Assembly (NCBI RefSeq): GCF_009909205.1
Contig: NZ_JAAAPN010000002.1
Location: 124,001-188,000, forward strand
Direction of reading: 5' to 3'
DNA from: Aquabacterium fontiphilum
GTDB taxonomy: Bacteria; Pseudomonadota; Gammaproteobacteria; Burkholderiales; Burkholderiaceae_C
DNA length: 64,000 nt
Position 1 is the first letter of the stretch. Each line of letters opens with the position of its first letter. A program made the position numbers and the translations under genes. Shown here in pieces: positions 50,737 to 59,707 of the stretch. The notes below the pieces were generated by a model. The model had not been told where the DNA came from and searched no databases. It saw nothing but the letters and a program-made list of their open reading frames with translations.

Positions 50737-52347
50737 TCAGGCCAGTGCCACCGTCTTGCCGCTGAGACGCTTGGCCAGCTGGGTCGCCATGCGGTTGATC
50801 ACCCCGTAAATGGACAGCTGCGGGTTGGCGCCGATGCTGGTCGGGAAGACCGAGCCATCATGAACCGACAGGTTTTCCACTTGCCAGTGCACGCCGTCCG
50901 GGCGCACCACGCCGAGTTTCTCGCTGCCGCCCATGCGGCAGCCGCCCATCACGTGTGCACTGCCGGCGCCCACCAGATAGTTCTTCATCTCGAGCTTGTT
51001 GATGGCATCCTTGGCCTCGGCCCAGCTGGCATACGGCCGGCCCTGCTCATGCCATGGCGTGACAGTGCGCGCGCCGGCAGCGAACTGCACCTCGGCCATC
51101 GTGAGGTAGGCGCGACGGAATCCGTCGAAGACGTAGTCGCTGATCGGGTAATGCAGCAAGGGCGACCCATCGGTGTTGAGCATGACAGTGCCTCCGACCG
51201 ATTCCGGATGGAATCCATCGCGCAGCAGCGCCAGCATCATTTGCGTGTTGGGGTATTGCGCGAGTCGGTCAGCCAGTGTCTGACCGTAGCCACCCAGCAG
51301 GATCGATGCGAGGCCCGGGTGCAGGGGCGTCGCTTCCAGCTTGTAGCCCATGGGGCCGTCCAGCGGGCTGTGATCGATGAAGTGATCCGAGTAGATCGTC
51401 TGCGGGGCGCCGGTCCACCCTTCGATCCGCTCGGCGAAGACGCCGGCCGAGAAGGCCACGGGGTGGAGGAAGGTGCGCGTGCCCAGCAGCCCGTGCGGGT
51501 CCGGCGCCTTCGAGCGCTTGAGCAGGGCAGGTGAGTTGATGGCACCCCCTGCGACGACGTAGTGACGGGCTTTGACGCGCATGACCGCGTCGCTGGCCAC
51601 TCTGCCGTTGATCTGGATGGGCACGCACAGCAGCGACTGAACTTGGCCCTTATCGATGACGAACTCCCGCGCGCGAGTCTGGTGGAACAGGCGCGCGCCG
51701 GCTTCCAGCGCGGAAGGAAGGGTGGTCACAAGCATGGACTGCTTGGCATTGGTCGGGCAGCCCATGCCGCACGAGCCGATGTTCCAGCAGCCCTTGACGT
51801 TGCGCGGGATCACTTCGGCAGAGATGCCGATCTTGTGAGCGCCCGTGCGCAGGAGTTCGTTGTTCGGGTTCGGCGGGGCTTGCCATTTCTCGATGCCGAG
51901 CCGGCGCTCGGCCTGCTCGAACCAGGGGTCAAGGGCATCGCGGCTGAAGTCCTGCAAGCCGAACTGCTCCTGCCAGTGTTGCAGGGTGGCGCGCGGCGTG
52001 CGGAACGAGCTGGTCCAGTTGATGACCGTCGTGCCGCCGACGCAGCGGCCTTGCAGGATGGTCATGGCGCCATCCATCGTGCGGCGTCCGGCGCCATCCT
52101 GATACAGCTCGGCGTAGGCCTGCGATTCGCGTTGCTTGAAGTCGCTGCTGCTGCGCAGCGGGCCTTCTTCGACGATGACGACGTCCAGACCTGCCTTGGT
52201 CAGCAACTCTGCGGTGATGCCGGCGCCCGCTCCACTGCCGATGATCGCGACATCGCAGGTGACCTCTGGCGGCAGGCCCTGCTCGCCGTTGACGGCCTTC
52301 CAGCCCCGCGCCAGGCCTTCGCGGATGGGATCGGGGAGCATGCTCAT
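50737..52347 (-). CDS. GMC-family FAD oxidoreductase
   Basis: A 536-residue flavoprotein. The FAD-binding motif CDVAIIGSGAGAGITAELLT lies near residue 35, followed by LQGRCVGGTTVINW, the GMC substrate/FAD region HYVVAGGAINSPALLKRS, and the C-terminal signature AHVMGGCRMGGSEKLG and DGSVFPTSIGANPQLSIYGV. A Cys-rich stretch, CWNIGSCGMGC, is typical of membrane-associated dehydrogenases of this type. It is coupled by ATGA overlap to the small-subunit gene. The natural substrate (long-chain alcohol, sugar acid or polyol) cannot be read; the nearby fadD makes an alcohol or lipid plausible but is not proof. Confidence 0.88.
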   Translation of the reverse strand: MSMLPDPIREGLARGWKAVNGEQGLPPEVTCDVAIIGSGAGAGITAELLTKAGLDVVIVEEGPLRSSSDFKQRESQAYAELYQDGAGRRTMDGAMTILQGRCVGGTTVINWTSSFRTPRATLQHWQEQFGLQDFSRDALDPWFEQAERRLGIEKWQAPPNPNNELLRTGAHKIGISAEVIPRNVKGCWNIGSCGMGCPTNAKQSMLVTTLPSALEAGARLFHQTRAREFVIDKGQVQSLLCVPIQINGRVASDAVMRVKARHYVVAGGAINSPALLKRSKAPDPHGLLGTRTFLHPVAFSAGVFAERIEGWTGAPQTIYSDHFIDHSPLDGPMGYKLEATPLHPGLASILLGGYGQTLADRLAQYPNTQMMLALLRDGFHPESVGGTVMLNTDGSPLLHYPISDYVFDGFRRAYLTMAEVQFAAGARTVTPWHEQGRPYASWAEAKDAINKLEMKNYLVGAGSAHVMGGCRMGGSEKLGVVRPDGVHWQVENLSVHDGSVFPTSIGANPQLSIYGVINRMATQLAKRLSGKTVALA

Positions 52348-52880
52348 ATGTTCATCGGGCCGGGGTAGCCGGTCAGTGTCCAGTTGTCGGGTTGGGTGAA
52401 GAAGGCCATGCAGGTGATGCTGCGCATGACCTGATAGGTCAGGCGGTGGCTACCGAGGTCGTGCAGGCGCATGCGCTCCAGCGCCTGGGCGATTTGCTCG
52501 TCGCTGGCGTCACGCCAGTTGCCGTTCACGCCAGTCAGCAGGTAGCGCGTGGGCCGGTTGCCCAGCAGCCCGAGCAGCGCGTTGACCTGCAGCAGCAGGG
52601 CTGGCGGCAGGCCGTTGAGGAAGGTTTCAAGCCGCTCCAGGTGCAGGTTCAGCATCTGTTCGCGTTGCGCGCCGTCGCTGGGCAACACCCCGCCCAGAAA
52701 GCCTCTCGACAGGCCGTGAAACACGTCCTTGCCGGCTTCCGTCAGGTGGCCCTCGCTGATGCCGCGGCTCCAGTAGACAAGGCCGCCAAGCCCGGCGCCC
52801 ACGGCGCCGATGGCCAGCACGGTCTTCATGAACCAGCGGCGTTTGGGGGTCAGCGGATGGTTGATTGCAGGATCTGCCAT
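52344..52880 (-). CDS. Probable small subunit of GMC oxidoreductase (gluconate-2-dehydrogenase subunit 3-like)
   Basis: A 178-residue protein. A basic start KRRWFMKTVLAIGAVGAGLG is a single membrane anchor or twin-arginine-like leader, since it carries the Arg-Arg pair before a hydrophobic run. The mature domain is helical (AGKDVFHGLSRGFLGGVL, MLNLHLERLETFLNGLPPAL) and ends with LTYQVMRSITCMAFFTQPDN, in keeping with gluconate-2-dehydrogenase subunit 3-type partners that escort GMC dehydrogenases to the periplasm. The start at 52880 is chosen because the Arg-Arg motif follows it; a longer upstream version is unlikely. It overlaps the GMC gene (ATGA). Confidence 0.7.
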   Translation of the reverse strand: MADPAINHPLTPKRRWFMKTVLAIGAVGAGLGGLVYWSRGISEGHLTEAGKDVFHGLSRGFLGGVLPSDGAQREQMLNLHLERLETFLNGLPPALLLQVNALLGLLGNRPTRYLLTGVNGNWRDASDEQIAQALERMRLHDLGSHRLTYQVMRSITCMAFFTQPDNWTLTGYPGPMNI

Positions 52881-52978
52881 GGTGTGTAGGGACGTTCCGC
52901 AGCGTTGAGGCAGCGGGAAACATCGGGTGTCACATGCGTACGCTGCATTGTGCCGCCACCCCGCTGCCACCACGCCGC

Positions 52979-53006
52979 TGACACGCCGGTGTCACATTCC
53001 GTGACA
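52979..53006. promoter_or_regulatory. Two overlapping palindromes in the GMC/fadD divergent gap
   Basis: TGACAC-GCCG-GTGTCA (52979-52994) and TGTCAC-ATTCC-GTGACA (52990-53006) share a half-site. They lie about 110 bp from the small-subunit start and about 170 bp from the fadD start. The form suits an operator for a dimeric regulator, but no known consensus is recognised. Confidence 0.4.
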
Positions 53007-53174
53007 GGGTATTCGGCGTTTTACACGGCATTTCTGGCGTCGATCGACGCAGGGAATACCCTTGGTCACGACTGTTGCAGAATTCGTGCAGAGAACTGAC
53101 GTGGTTTCTCCCATTTCGCGCGGGCCGGACAGACCGGGCCCGTCTGCCTTTGACGTCTCACAAGAGGATCAACA

Positions 53175-54875
53175 ATGACCACTTCCAAGCCCTGGCTGGC
53201 GAATTACGAACCTGGTGTCCCGTCCGAGATCAACCCCGGGGAGTACAACTCGCTCGTCGAGTTGCTGGAGCAGGCCTTCAAGCAGCATGCCAAACGCGAC
53301 ATGGCCGCCTTCATGGGCGTGCACTGGAAGTTCGAACAGGTCGATGAGCTGTCGCGCAACCTCGCAGGCTATCTGCAGTCGCTGGGCCTGGCCAAAGGCG
53401 CGCGCGTGGCCCTGATGATGCCCAACGTGCCGCAGTACGTGGTTGCCATTGCCGCCGTGCTCCGCGCGGGCTATGTGGTCGTCAACGTCAATCCGTTGTA
53501 CACGCCGCGCGAACTGGAGCACCAGCTGAAGGATGCCGGTGCCGAGGCCATCGTGATCCTCGAGAACTTCGCGACCACATTGCAGGAGGTGGTGGCGCGC
53601 ACGCCGGTCAAGAACATCATCGTGGCAGCAATGGGTGACATGCTGCCCTTCATCAAGGGCGCGCTGGTCAACTTCGTGGTGCGCAACGTCAAGAAGATGG
53701 TGCCTGCGTTCTCGCTGCCCAACACCGACAAGTGCCGCACGGTCACCTTCAAGGATGCCGTGTCCAAGGGCGCATCGGCCAAGTACAGCCGCCCCGCGCT
53801 GAAAGCCGATGATGTCGCCTTCCTGCAGTACACCGGCGGCACCACCGGCGTGTCGAAGGGCGCCACGCTGTTGCATCGCAATGTGGTGGCCAACATCCTG
53901 CAGAACGAAGCCTGGTTCAAGCCGCAGCTCAGCAAGCTGGGCACCCAGCCGCTGGTGGCCGTGTGCGCCTTGCCGCTGTATCACATCTTCGCACTGACGG
54001 TGAACTACTTCATGGGCGCGCGTATGGGCTCGATGAACATCCTCATTCCCAACCCGCGTGACCTGCCGGCCGTGATCAAGACGCTGAGCGCGTACAAGAT
54101 CAACCAGTTCCCCGCGGTGAACACGCTGTTCAACGCACTGGCCAACCACCCGGACTTTGCCAAGCTCGATTTCTCGGGTCTGAAGGTGTCGATGGGTGGT
54201 GGCATGGCGGTGCAGCAGGCCACCGCCGAGAAGTGGATGAAGTTGACGGGCTGCCCGATCGTGGAAGGCTACGGTCTGTCCGAGACCTCGCCGGTGGCCA
54301 CGGCCAACCGTCTGGACAACAAGGCGTTCAACGGCTCGATCGGCTATCCCGTGCCCTCCACCGAGGTGGCCATCCTGGACGATGATGGCAACCATCTGGA
54401 AATCGGTGCGGTGGGCGAAATCGCCATCCGTGGCCCGCAGGTGATGGCCGGCTACTGGAATCGCCCGGATGAGACGGCCAAGGTCATGACACCTGATGGC
54501 TTCTTCCGTACCGGTGACATCGGCGTGATGGACGCTTCTGGCCTGGTGAAGATCGTCGATCGCAAGAAGGACATGATTCTGGTGTCTGGCTTCAATGTGT
54601 ACCCGAACGAGGTCGAGCAGGTCGTCAACCTGCACCCGGGCGTGCTGGAGTGCGCGGCCGTGGGTGTGCCCGACGAGAAGTCTGGCGAGGCGGTGAAGCT
54701 GTTCGTGGTGCGCAAGGACACGACGCTGACCGAGGCGCAACTCAAGGCCTATTGCCACGAGCAACTGACCGGCTACAAGTGCCCGAAGTACGTCGAGTTC
54801 CGCACCGATCTGCCCAAGACCAACGTGGGCAAGATCCTGCGCCGCGAACTGCGCGACGAGAAGAAGGCCGCCTGA
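53175..54875 (+). CDS. fadD: Long-chain acyl-CoA ligase
   Basis: A 566-residue adenylate-forming enzyme that activates fatty acids to acyl-CoA for beta-oxidation. Motifs: FLQYTGGTTGVSKGATLLHR (P-loop), EGYGLSETSPVATAN, DGFFRTGDIGVMD, IVDRKKDMILVSGFNVYPNE, and the catalytic Lys near the end in PKTNVGKILRRELR. GAGGATC lies upstream at normal spacing to ATG 53175. It is a single transcription unit, ended by a terminator at 54907-54934, and diverges from the GMC operon. Confidence 0.95.
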   Translation: MTTSKPWLANYEPGVPSEINPGEYNSLVELLEQAFKQHAKRDMAAFMGVHWKFEQVDELSRNLAGYLQSLGLAKGARVALMMPNVPQYVVAIAAVLRAGYVVVNVNPLYTPRELEHQLKDAGAEAIVILENFATTLQEVVARTPVKNIIVAAMGDMLPFIKGALVNFVVRNVKKMVPAFSLPNTDKCRTVTFKDAVSKGASAKYSRPALKADDVAFLQYTGGTTGVSKGATLLHRNVVANILQNEAWFKPQLSKLGTQPLVAVCALPLYHIFALTVNYFMGARMGSMNILIPNPRDLPAVIKTLSAYKINQFPAVNTLFNALANHPDFAKLDFSGLKVSMGGGMAVQQATAEKWMKLTGCPIVEGYGLSETSPVATANRLDNKAFNGSIGYPVPSTEVAILDDDGNHLEIGAVGEIAIRGPQVMAGYWNRPDETAKVMTPDGFFRTGDIGVMDASGLVKIVDRKKDMILVSGFNVYPNEVEQVVNLHPGVLECAAVGVPDEKSGEAVKLFVVRKDTTLTEAQLKAYCHEQLTGYKCPKYVEFRTDLPKTNVGKILRRELRDEKKAA

Positions 54876-54906
54876 TCGATTCGGCGCAGACCGAGGAGAC
54901 GAGAAG

Positions 54907-54934
54907 CCGCCGGCGCAAGCCGGCGGTTTTTTTT
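54907..54934 (+). terminator. Rho-independent terminator of fadD
   Basis: Stem CCGCCGGC / GCCGGCGG with GCAA loop, followed by eight T residues (54927-54934). Confidence 0.95.
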
Positions 54935-55055
54935 CGACCGTCGCCGCGCGGTGGCGCGTTTCTGGGTGTCCGCCAGCACCAGGCAGCAGGGGCCGAGACG
55001 GGGCATGCCGGGGCGAGACCCCGCGCGCATCGCCGCGCGCGCAGACAACCCGCGG

Positions 55056-56276
55056 TCAGCCCTGAAGAAACAGGCCCTGCAGGTCGCTGAGGAAGTCGAA
55101 GCCTTTGTCGGTGGGCCAGGCGCGTTGAAGGTCGCGCTGCAGCAGGCCTTTGGCCTCGGCTTCAGCCAGCGGCGTCTGAATGCTGGCTAGGCTCATGCCG
55201 GTGCGTTCGGCAAAGCGGGCCAGCTCGAAGCCGTCGCGCAGGCGCAGCGCGTTCATCATGAACTCGAAAGGGCGGTCCTTCAGCGCCACAGGCGTCTCGT
55301 TCGAGCAGGCCTGGCCTTGCTCGGCTTTGTCCATGTAGGTCGCGGGCTCGCGCCAGCGGGTCTGCCGCACGATGCGGTCCGGGAAGCTCAGCTTGCTGTG
55401 CGCCCCCGCGCCGATGCCCAGGTAGTCGCCGAACTGCCAGTAGTTGAGGTTGTGCAGGCAGCGGTGGCCGGTGCGGGCATAGGCTGACACCTCGTAGCGC
55501 TGCAGACCCGCTTGCGCCGTGTGGGCCACCAGCCAGTCGAGCATGTCGAAGGCCGTGTCGTCGTCGGGCAGGTCGGCTGGCGGCCGGTTGCCGAACACCG
55601 TGTTGGGCTCCATCGTCAGGTGATAGAGCGACAGGTGGGGCGGGTCGAAATGCAGCGCGGTGGCCAGGTCCTGCTGCAGGTCGTGCAGCGTCTGACCGGG
55701 CAGCGCGTACATCAGGTCGATGTTGAAGGTGTCGAAGCAGCGTGCCGCTTCTTCGATGGCGGTGCGGGCCTGGTCGCCACTGTGCACCCGGCCCAGCGTC
55801 TTCAGACGCGCATCGTCGAAAGTCTGCACGCCGATGGACAGACGGTTGACGCCGGCTTCGCGGAAGGCCCTGAAGCGGTCGCGCTCGAAGGTGCCGGGAT
55901 TGGCTTCCAGCGTGATCTCGCAGTCGGGCTCGAGGGTGAGGCGGGCGCGCACGTCGGCCAGCAGCCGGTCGATGCCCTCGGGCGAGAACAGGCTGGGCGT
56001 GCCGCCGCCGAAGAAGATGGTGTGGACGCGGCGGCCCCAGATCTGGGGCAGGGCCGATTCCAGGTCGCGCACCAGCGCCTGCAGGTAGCGTTGTTCGGTG
56101 GCGGTGTCCAGCAGGGTGCGCCCGCCCTCGGTGGCGGTGTCGCCGGGCCCGGCGCGCCGCACCTCATGCGAGTTGAAGTCGCAGTACGGGCACTTGCGCA
56201 GACACCAGGGCAGGTGGATGTACAGCGACAGCGGCGGCAGCGCCTGCAGGCTGCCCGGACGGCTCAGCGTGATCAT
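55056..56276 (-). CDS. hemW: Radical SAM heme chaperone HemW
   Basis: A 406-residue HemN-like radical SAM protein. The cluster-binding CxxxCxxC motif is Cys25, Cys29, Cys32 (WCLRKCPYC), followed by IFFGGGTPSLFSPEGIDRLL, EITLEANPGTFERDRF and GVNRLSIGVQTFDDARLKTL. The C-terminal HemN domain is present to the end. HemW lacks the extra C-terminal features of HemN and acts as a heme carrier rather than a coproporphyrinogen oxidase. The start at 56276 lies in an ATGA overlap with rdgB. Confidence 0.93.
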   Translation of the reverse strand: MITLSRPGSLQALPPLSLYIHLPWCLRKCPYCDFNSHEVRRAGPGDTATEGGRTLLDTATEQRYLQALVRDLESALPQIWGRRVHTIFFGGGTPSLFSPEGIDRLLADVRARLTLEPDCEITLEANPGTFERDRFRAFREAGVNRLSIGVQTFDDARLKTLGRVHSGDQARTAIEEAARCFDTFNIDLMYALPGQTLHDLQQDLATALHFDPPHLSLYHLTMEPNTVFGNRPPADLPDDDTAFDMLDWLVAHTAQAGLQRYEVSAYARTGHRCLHNLNYWQFGDYLGIGAGAHSKLSFPDRIVRQTRWREPATYMDKAEQGQACSNETPVALKDRPFEFMMNALRLRDGFELARFAERTGMSLASIQTPLAEAEAKGLLQRDLQRAWPTDKGFDFLSDLQGLFLQG

Positions 56277-56941
56277 GCGCCTTGCCAGGGCCAGCGCGGG
56301 TCGGCTGCATCGAGCGGGCCCCACTGGGTGGCGATCAGTTCGCGCATGCGTGTGCAGGCCAGTGCGCGGTGGCTGATGGCGTTCTTGACCTCGGGCGGCA
56401 GCTCGGCGGCGCTGGCGCCATGGCTGTCGATCCACAGCAGCGGGTCGTACCCGAAGCCGTGCGCGCCGCGCGGCGCGTCCAGCAGGGTGCCTGCCCAGTG
56501 CCCGGTGGCGATCAGCGGCTCGGGGTCGTCTGCGTGGCGCACGGCCACGAGCAGGCAGGTGAAGTGGGCACGCCGGTCCGCCTGGTCGCGCATCTGGTCG
56601 AGCAGCCAAGCGTTGTTGGCCGCGTCGATCTGCTCGCGTGGCAGGCCTTCGGCGATGCGCCCTGCGTCGACGGCATAGCGTGCCGAGCGCACGCCGGGCG
56701 CGCCGCCGAGCGCGGCCACACACAGCCCCGAATCATCGGCAATCGCTGGGCCCTGGCCTTCGCGTGCGGCATGGCGTGCCTTGGCCAGCGCATTCTCGAT
56801 GAAGGTGAGGTGGGGCTCTTCGGCCTCGGCGATGCCCAGGCTGCCTTGCGTGAGCAGTGAGACGCCCAGCGGGCTGAGCAAGGCCTGCAACTCGTGGAGC
56901 TTCTTGGCGTTGTTGGACGCCAGGATCAGCGGCTTGGCCAT
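56273..56941 (-). CDS. rdgB: XTP/dITP diphosphatase
   Basis: A 222-residue HAM1-family protein that removes non-canonical purine nucleotides. It starts KPLILASNNAKKLHELQALL and has FIENALAKARHAA, AIADDSGLCVAALGGAPGVR (catalytic Asp pair), GAHGFGYDPLL, and AELPPEVKNAISHRALA. The length is somewhat over the usual 197, owing to an insert around residues 95-135. It overlaps hemW by ATGA and follows rph by 10 bp, a compact rph-rdgB-hemW unit. Confidence 0.95.
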   Translation of the reverse strand: MAKPLILASNNAKKLHELQALLSPLGVSLLTQGSLGIAEAEEPHLTFIENALAKARHAAREGQGPAIADDSGLCVAALGGAPGVRSARYAVDAGRIAEGLPREQIDAANNAWLLDQMRDQADRRAHFTCLLVAVRHADDPEPLIATGHWAGTLLDAPRGAHGFGYDPLLWIDSHGASAAELPPEVKNAISHRALACTRMRELIATQWGPLDAADPRWPWQGA

Positions 56942-56951
56942 GGCGTGGTGC

Positions 56952-57692
56952 TCAGCCCTTGTTCAGTGGCAGGGCCAGCGCGGCGGCCTGGGCGGCGATC
57001 AGCTCGCGGATGCCTTTGTCGGCCAGGGCCAGCAGTTGGTCCATCTCGGTGCGCGTGAAGGCCACGCCCTCGGCCGTGCCCTGCACCTCGACGAAGTGGC
57101 CGGCGCCGGTCATGACGACGTTCATGTCGGTGTCGCAGGCCGAGTCTTCGATGTACTCCAGGTCGAGCAGCGGTGTGCCTTCGACGATGCCCACGCTGAT
57201 GGCGGCCACCGGGTGGACGATGGGGCTGTCGGTGATCAGGCCCTTGGCCAGCAGGCCGTTGACCGCGTCGACAAGTGCGACATAGGCGCCGGTGATGGCC
57301 GCAGTGCGCGTGCCGCCATCGGCCTGGATGACGTCGCAGTCGATGACGATGGAGCGCTCACCAAGCTTGGCCAGGTCGACCACGGCGCGCAGGCTGCGGC
57401 CGATCAGGCGCTGGATCTCTTGCGTGCGGCCGCTTTGCTTGCCGCGTGCGGCCTCGCGGTCGCTGCGGGTGTGGGTGGAGCGGGGCAGCATGCCGTACTC
57501 GGCCGTGACCCAGCCTTCGCCGCTGCCGCGCTTGTGGGGCGGCACCTTTTCTTCGACCGAGGCGGTACACAGCACCTTGGTGTTGCCGAAGCAGATGAGC
57601 ACCGAGCCTTCGGCGTGGATGGTGTAACCGCGGGTGATGGTCAGCGGGCGCAGGGCGTCGGCGGCGCGGCCGAGCGGGCGTGAGTAGGCCAT
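56952..57692 (-). CDS. rph: Ribonuclease PH
   Basis: A 246-residue phosphorolytic 3'-exoribonuclease that trims tRNA 3' ends. Family markers are [97 protein letters not shown] and the C-terminal [20 protein letters not shown]. It is the first gene of rph-rdgB-hemW and lies 74 bp after the PP2C gene. Confidence 0.96.
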   Translation of the reverse strand: MAYSRPLGRAADALRPLTITRGYTIHAEGSVLICFGNTKVLCTASVEEKVPPHKRGSGEGWVTAEYGMLPRSTHTRSDREAARGKQSGRTQEIQRLIGRSLRAVVDLAKLGERSIVIDCDVIQADGGTRTAAITGAYVALVDAVNGLLAKGLITDSPIVHPVAAISVGIVEGTPLLDLEYIEDSACDTDMNVVMTGAGHFVEVQGTAEGVAFTRTEMDQLLALADKGIRELIAAQAAALALPLNKG

Positions 57693-57766
57693 GTCAGGCT
57701 CCTTGGGTCAAACAGGTGATCGACGCCGCGCGTTGCCGGCGGCGTCGTGTGGCCACAGCGGGCGCG

Positions 57767-58702
57767 TCAGTTCTTCTTGGCGGCGCTGGCCGAGCGGCGG
57801 ATCGCTTCGTTGATCTCTCGGATCGACCGTTCGATCTCGGCCTCGTCCAGGTCGTCAGCATCGACATTGTCGCCGGGCGCACCGGTGTTGCCGACGCTGG
57901 CCTGGATGGTCGAGGCGAAAACCTCCTCGCCCAGGGTTTCGGTAAGGATGGAGGGTTGTTCGTCGTTGCCGGCGCCTTCCCACTCCATGGCCAGCACGGT
58001 GACGTTGTCGCACTTGGGACCACCGTTGCGCAAGGCCATCTCGACCAGTTCAGGTACGGCGTCCGAGATGGTGCGTGCAGCCAGGTTGCGGGTGATCTCT
58101 TCGTCGTCCACCGTGCCCCACAGGCCATCGGAGCACAGCAGGATGCGGTCGCCCTCTTGCAGCACGAGGGGGCCGGCGGTGTCGACCACGGGCTTGCCTG
58201 GGCTGCCCAGACAGGTGAAGAGCACGTTGCGGTTGTAGCGCTCATTGAGCGGCACGACGGTCGACAGCGTGGCCTGCAACTCCGAATAGGAGTGATCGCG
58301 CGTGCGGGCGATCAGTTTTTCGCCGCGCACGAAGTACAGCCGAGAGTCGCCGCAGTGGGCCCAGTAAGCCGTGTTGCCCTGCAGGATGCACGCGACGATG
58401 GTGGTGCGCGGCGTGTCCATCAGGCCTTTTTCGCCGGCGTAGCGCAGCAACTGGTGGTGGCCTGCCATCACAGCATCCTGAAGGAAGCGGATCGGGTCGG
58501 CCAGCTTGGGGCGGGCGTCGCGCTGGTAGAGCGCGGCCATGGTCTGCAATGCCAGTTGCGAGGCCATTTCGCCCTCGGGGTGGCCGCCCATGCCGTCGGC
58601 CAGGGCGAACAGGCCCGAATCCCGCGTGTAGCAGTAGCCCATGCGGTCTTCGTTCTTCTCGCGGCCGCCCTTGCGGCTGATCTGGTAGACGGAGAATCTC
58701 AT
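57767..58702 (-). CDS. PP2C-family Ser/Thr phosphatase
   Basis: A 311-residue protein with the metal-binding PP2C pattern: GGREKNEDRMGYC (Asp), LADGMGGHPEGEMAS (Asp-Gly), HCGDSRLYFVRG, LLCSDGLWGTVDDEEI and CDNVTVLAMEW. An acidic C-terminal stretch (about 255-300) follows the catalytic domain. PP2C enzymes dephosphorylate Ser/Thr and typically oppose a Hanks-type kinase, here encoded by the next gene upstream with 7 bp between. The start at 58702 is fixed by the family N-terminus MRFSVYQISRKGGREKNEDR. Confidence 0.9.
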   Translation of the reverse strand: MRFSVYQISRKGGREKNEDRMGYCYTRDSGLFALADGMGGHPEGEMASQLALQTMAALYQRDARPKLADPIRFLQDAVMAGHHQLLRYAGEKGLMDTPRTTIVACILQGNTAYWAHCGDSRLYFVRGEKLIARTRDHSYSELQATLSTVVPLNERYNRNVLFTCLGSPGKPVVDTAGPLVLQEGDRILLCSDGLWGTVDDEEITRNLAARTISDAVPELVEMALRNGGPKCDNVTVLAMEWEGAGNDEQPSILTETLGEEVFASTIQASVGNTGAPGDNVDADDLDEAEIERSIREINEAIRRSASAAKKN

Positions 58703-58709
58703 GCCACCC

Positions 58710-59678
58710 TCAGGCCTTGGCCCCGGACTTGAAGTTTTCGATCTGCAGGCGCACCCGCTCACCCAGCGACAGCTTGGAGTAGCGGCGCTCGGTCTCGCGG
58801 GCCAACTCCTTCTGAAGCGCAAAGACGCTCTGCGGACGGGCCAGCGGGTCGAGCGACATGCACCACTCGGTGACCTCAAGCAGGTTGTCAGAGTAGACGT
58901 TGCGCAGTCGCGAGAGCGACAGGCTGAGCCGGTCTTTCTCGATGCGCTGCGGGGCATCGTTCGGCGGATAGCCCTGCATGCAGGCGTAGATGCAGGCGCC
59001 GATGGCGTAGATGTCCGTCCAGGGGCCGAGCGAGCCGTCGCGCCGGTACATCTCTGGCGCGGCAAAGCCGGGCGTGTACATCGGCCGGATGAAGTTGCCT
59101 TCCTTGCTCAGCACCTCGCGCGCCGCCCCGAAATCGAGCAGCACCGCCTTGTTGTCATTGGTGATGAAGATGTTGGCCGGCTTGATGTCCAAGTGCAGCA
59201 TCTTGTGCTGGTGCACGATGCGCAGGCCGCGCAGGATCTCGTCGAAGAGGCTGCGGATGGTCGATTCGCGGAAGACCTTGTCGCGTTTAAGGTCGCGTGC
59301 GGTGACGATGAAGTCCTGCAGGGTATCCCCCTGGAGGTAGTTCATCACCATGTAGACGGTTTCGTTCTCGCGGAAGAAGTTGAGCACCGACACCACGCTG
59401 GGGTGGGCGATCTGCGCCAGCGAGCGACCTTCTTCGAAGAAGCTCTTGAGGCCCAGGCGGTAGAGCGGCTGCTTGTCGGGCTTGACCCGCGGAATCAACT
59501 CGCCAGGCGAGCGTTCGGCCAGCGAGGCGGGCAGGTATTCCTTGAGGGCCACCAGGCGCTTGTCAGGGTCTTCGGCCAGGTAGACCACCCCGAAACCGCC
59601 CGCGGCGAGTTTCTTGACCACCTGATAGCCGCCCACGACGGTGCCCGGAGGCAACGGGGCAGGTTTCGGCTTTGACAT
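58710..59678 (-). CDS. Hanks-type Ser/Thr protein kinase
   Basis: A 322-residue soluble kinase without a visible membrane segment or sensor domain. The kinase fold is complete: Gly-rich loop LAAGGFGVVYLAED, Lys in RLVALKEYLP, Glu in FFEEGRSLAQI, catalytic loop MLHLDIKPANIF, LLDFGAAREVL (DFG) and PGFAAPEMY (APE). In the catalytic loop the residue before Asp is Leu, not Arg (HLD for HRD), so it is a non-RD kinase and may not depend on activation-loop phosphorylation. It is paired with the PP2C phosphatase gene 7 bp downstream. Only 29 bp separate it from divergent yicC. Confidence 0.9.
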   Translation of the reverse strand: MSKPKPAPLPPGTVVGGYQVVKKLAAGGFGVVYLAEDPDKRLVALKEYLPASLAERSPGELIPRVKPDKQPLYRLGLKSFFEEGRSLAQIAHPSVVSVLNFFRENETVYMVMNYLQGDTLQDFIVTARDLKRDKVFRESTIRSLFDEILRGLRIVHQHKMLHLDIKPANIFITNDNKAVLLDFGAAREVLSKEGNFIRPMYTPGFAAPEMYRRDGSLGPWTDIYAIGACIYACMQGYPPNDAPQRIEKDRLSLSLSRLRNVYSDNLLEVTEWCMSLDPLARPQSVFALQKELARETERRYSKLSLGERVRLQIENFKSGAKA

Positions 59679-59707
59679 AATTGGATTTTGTCTGGTGTCA
59701 AGTAACC

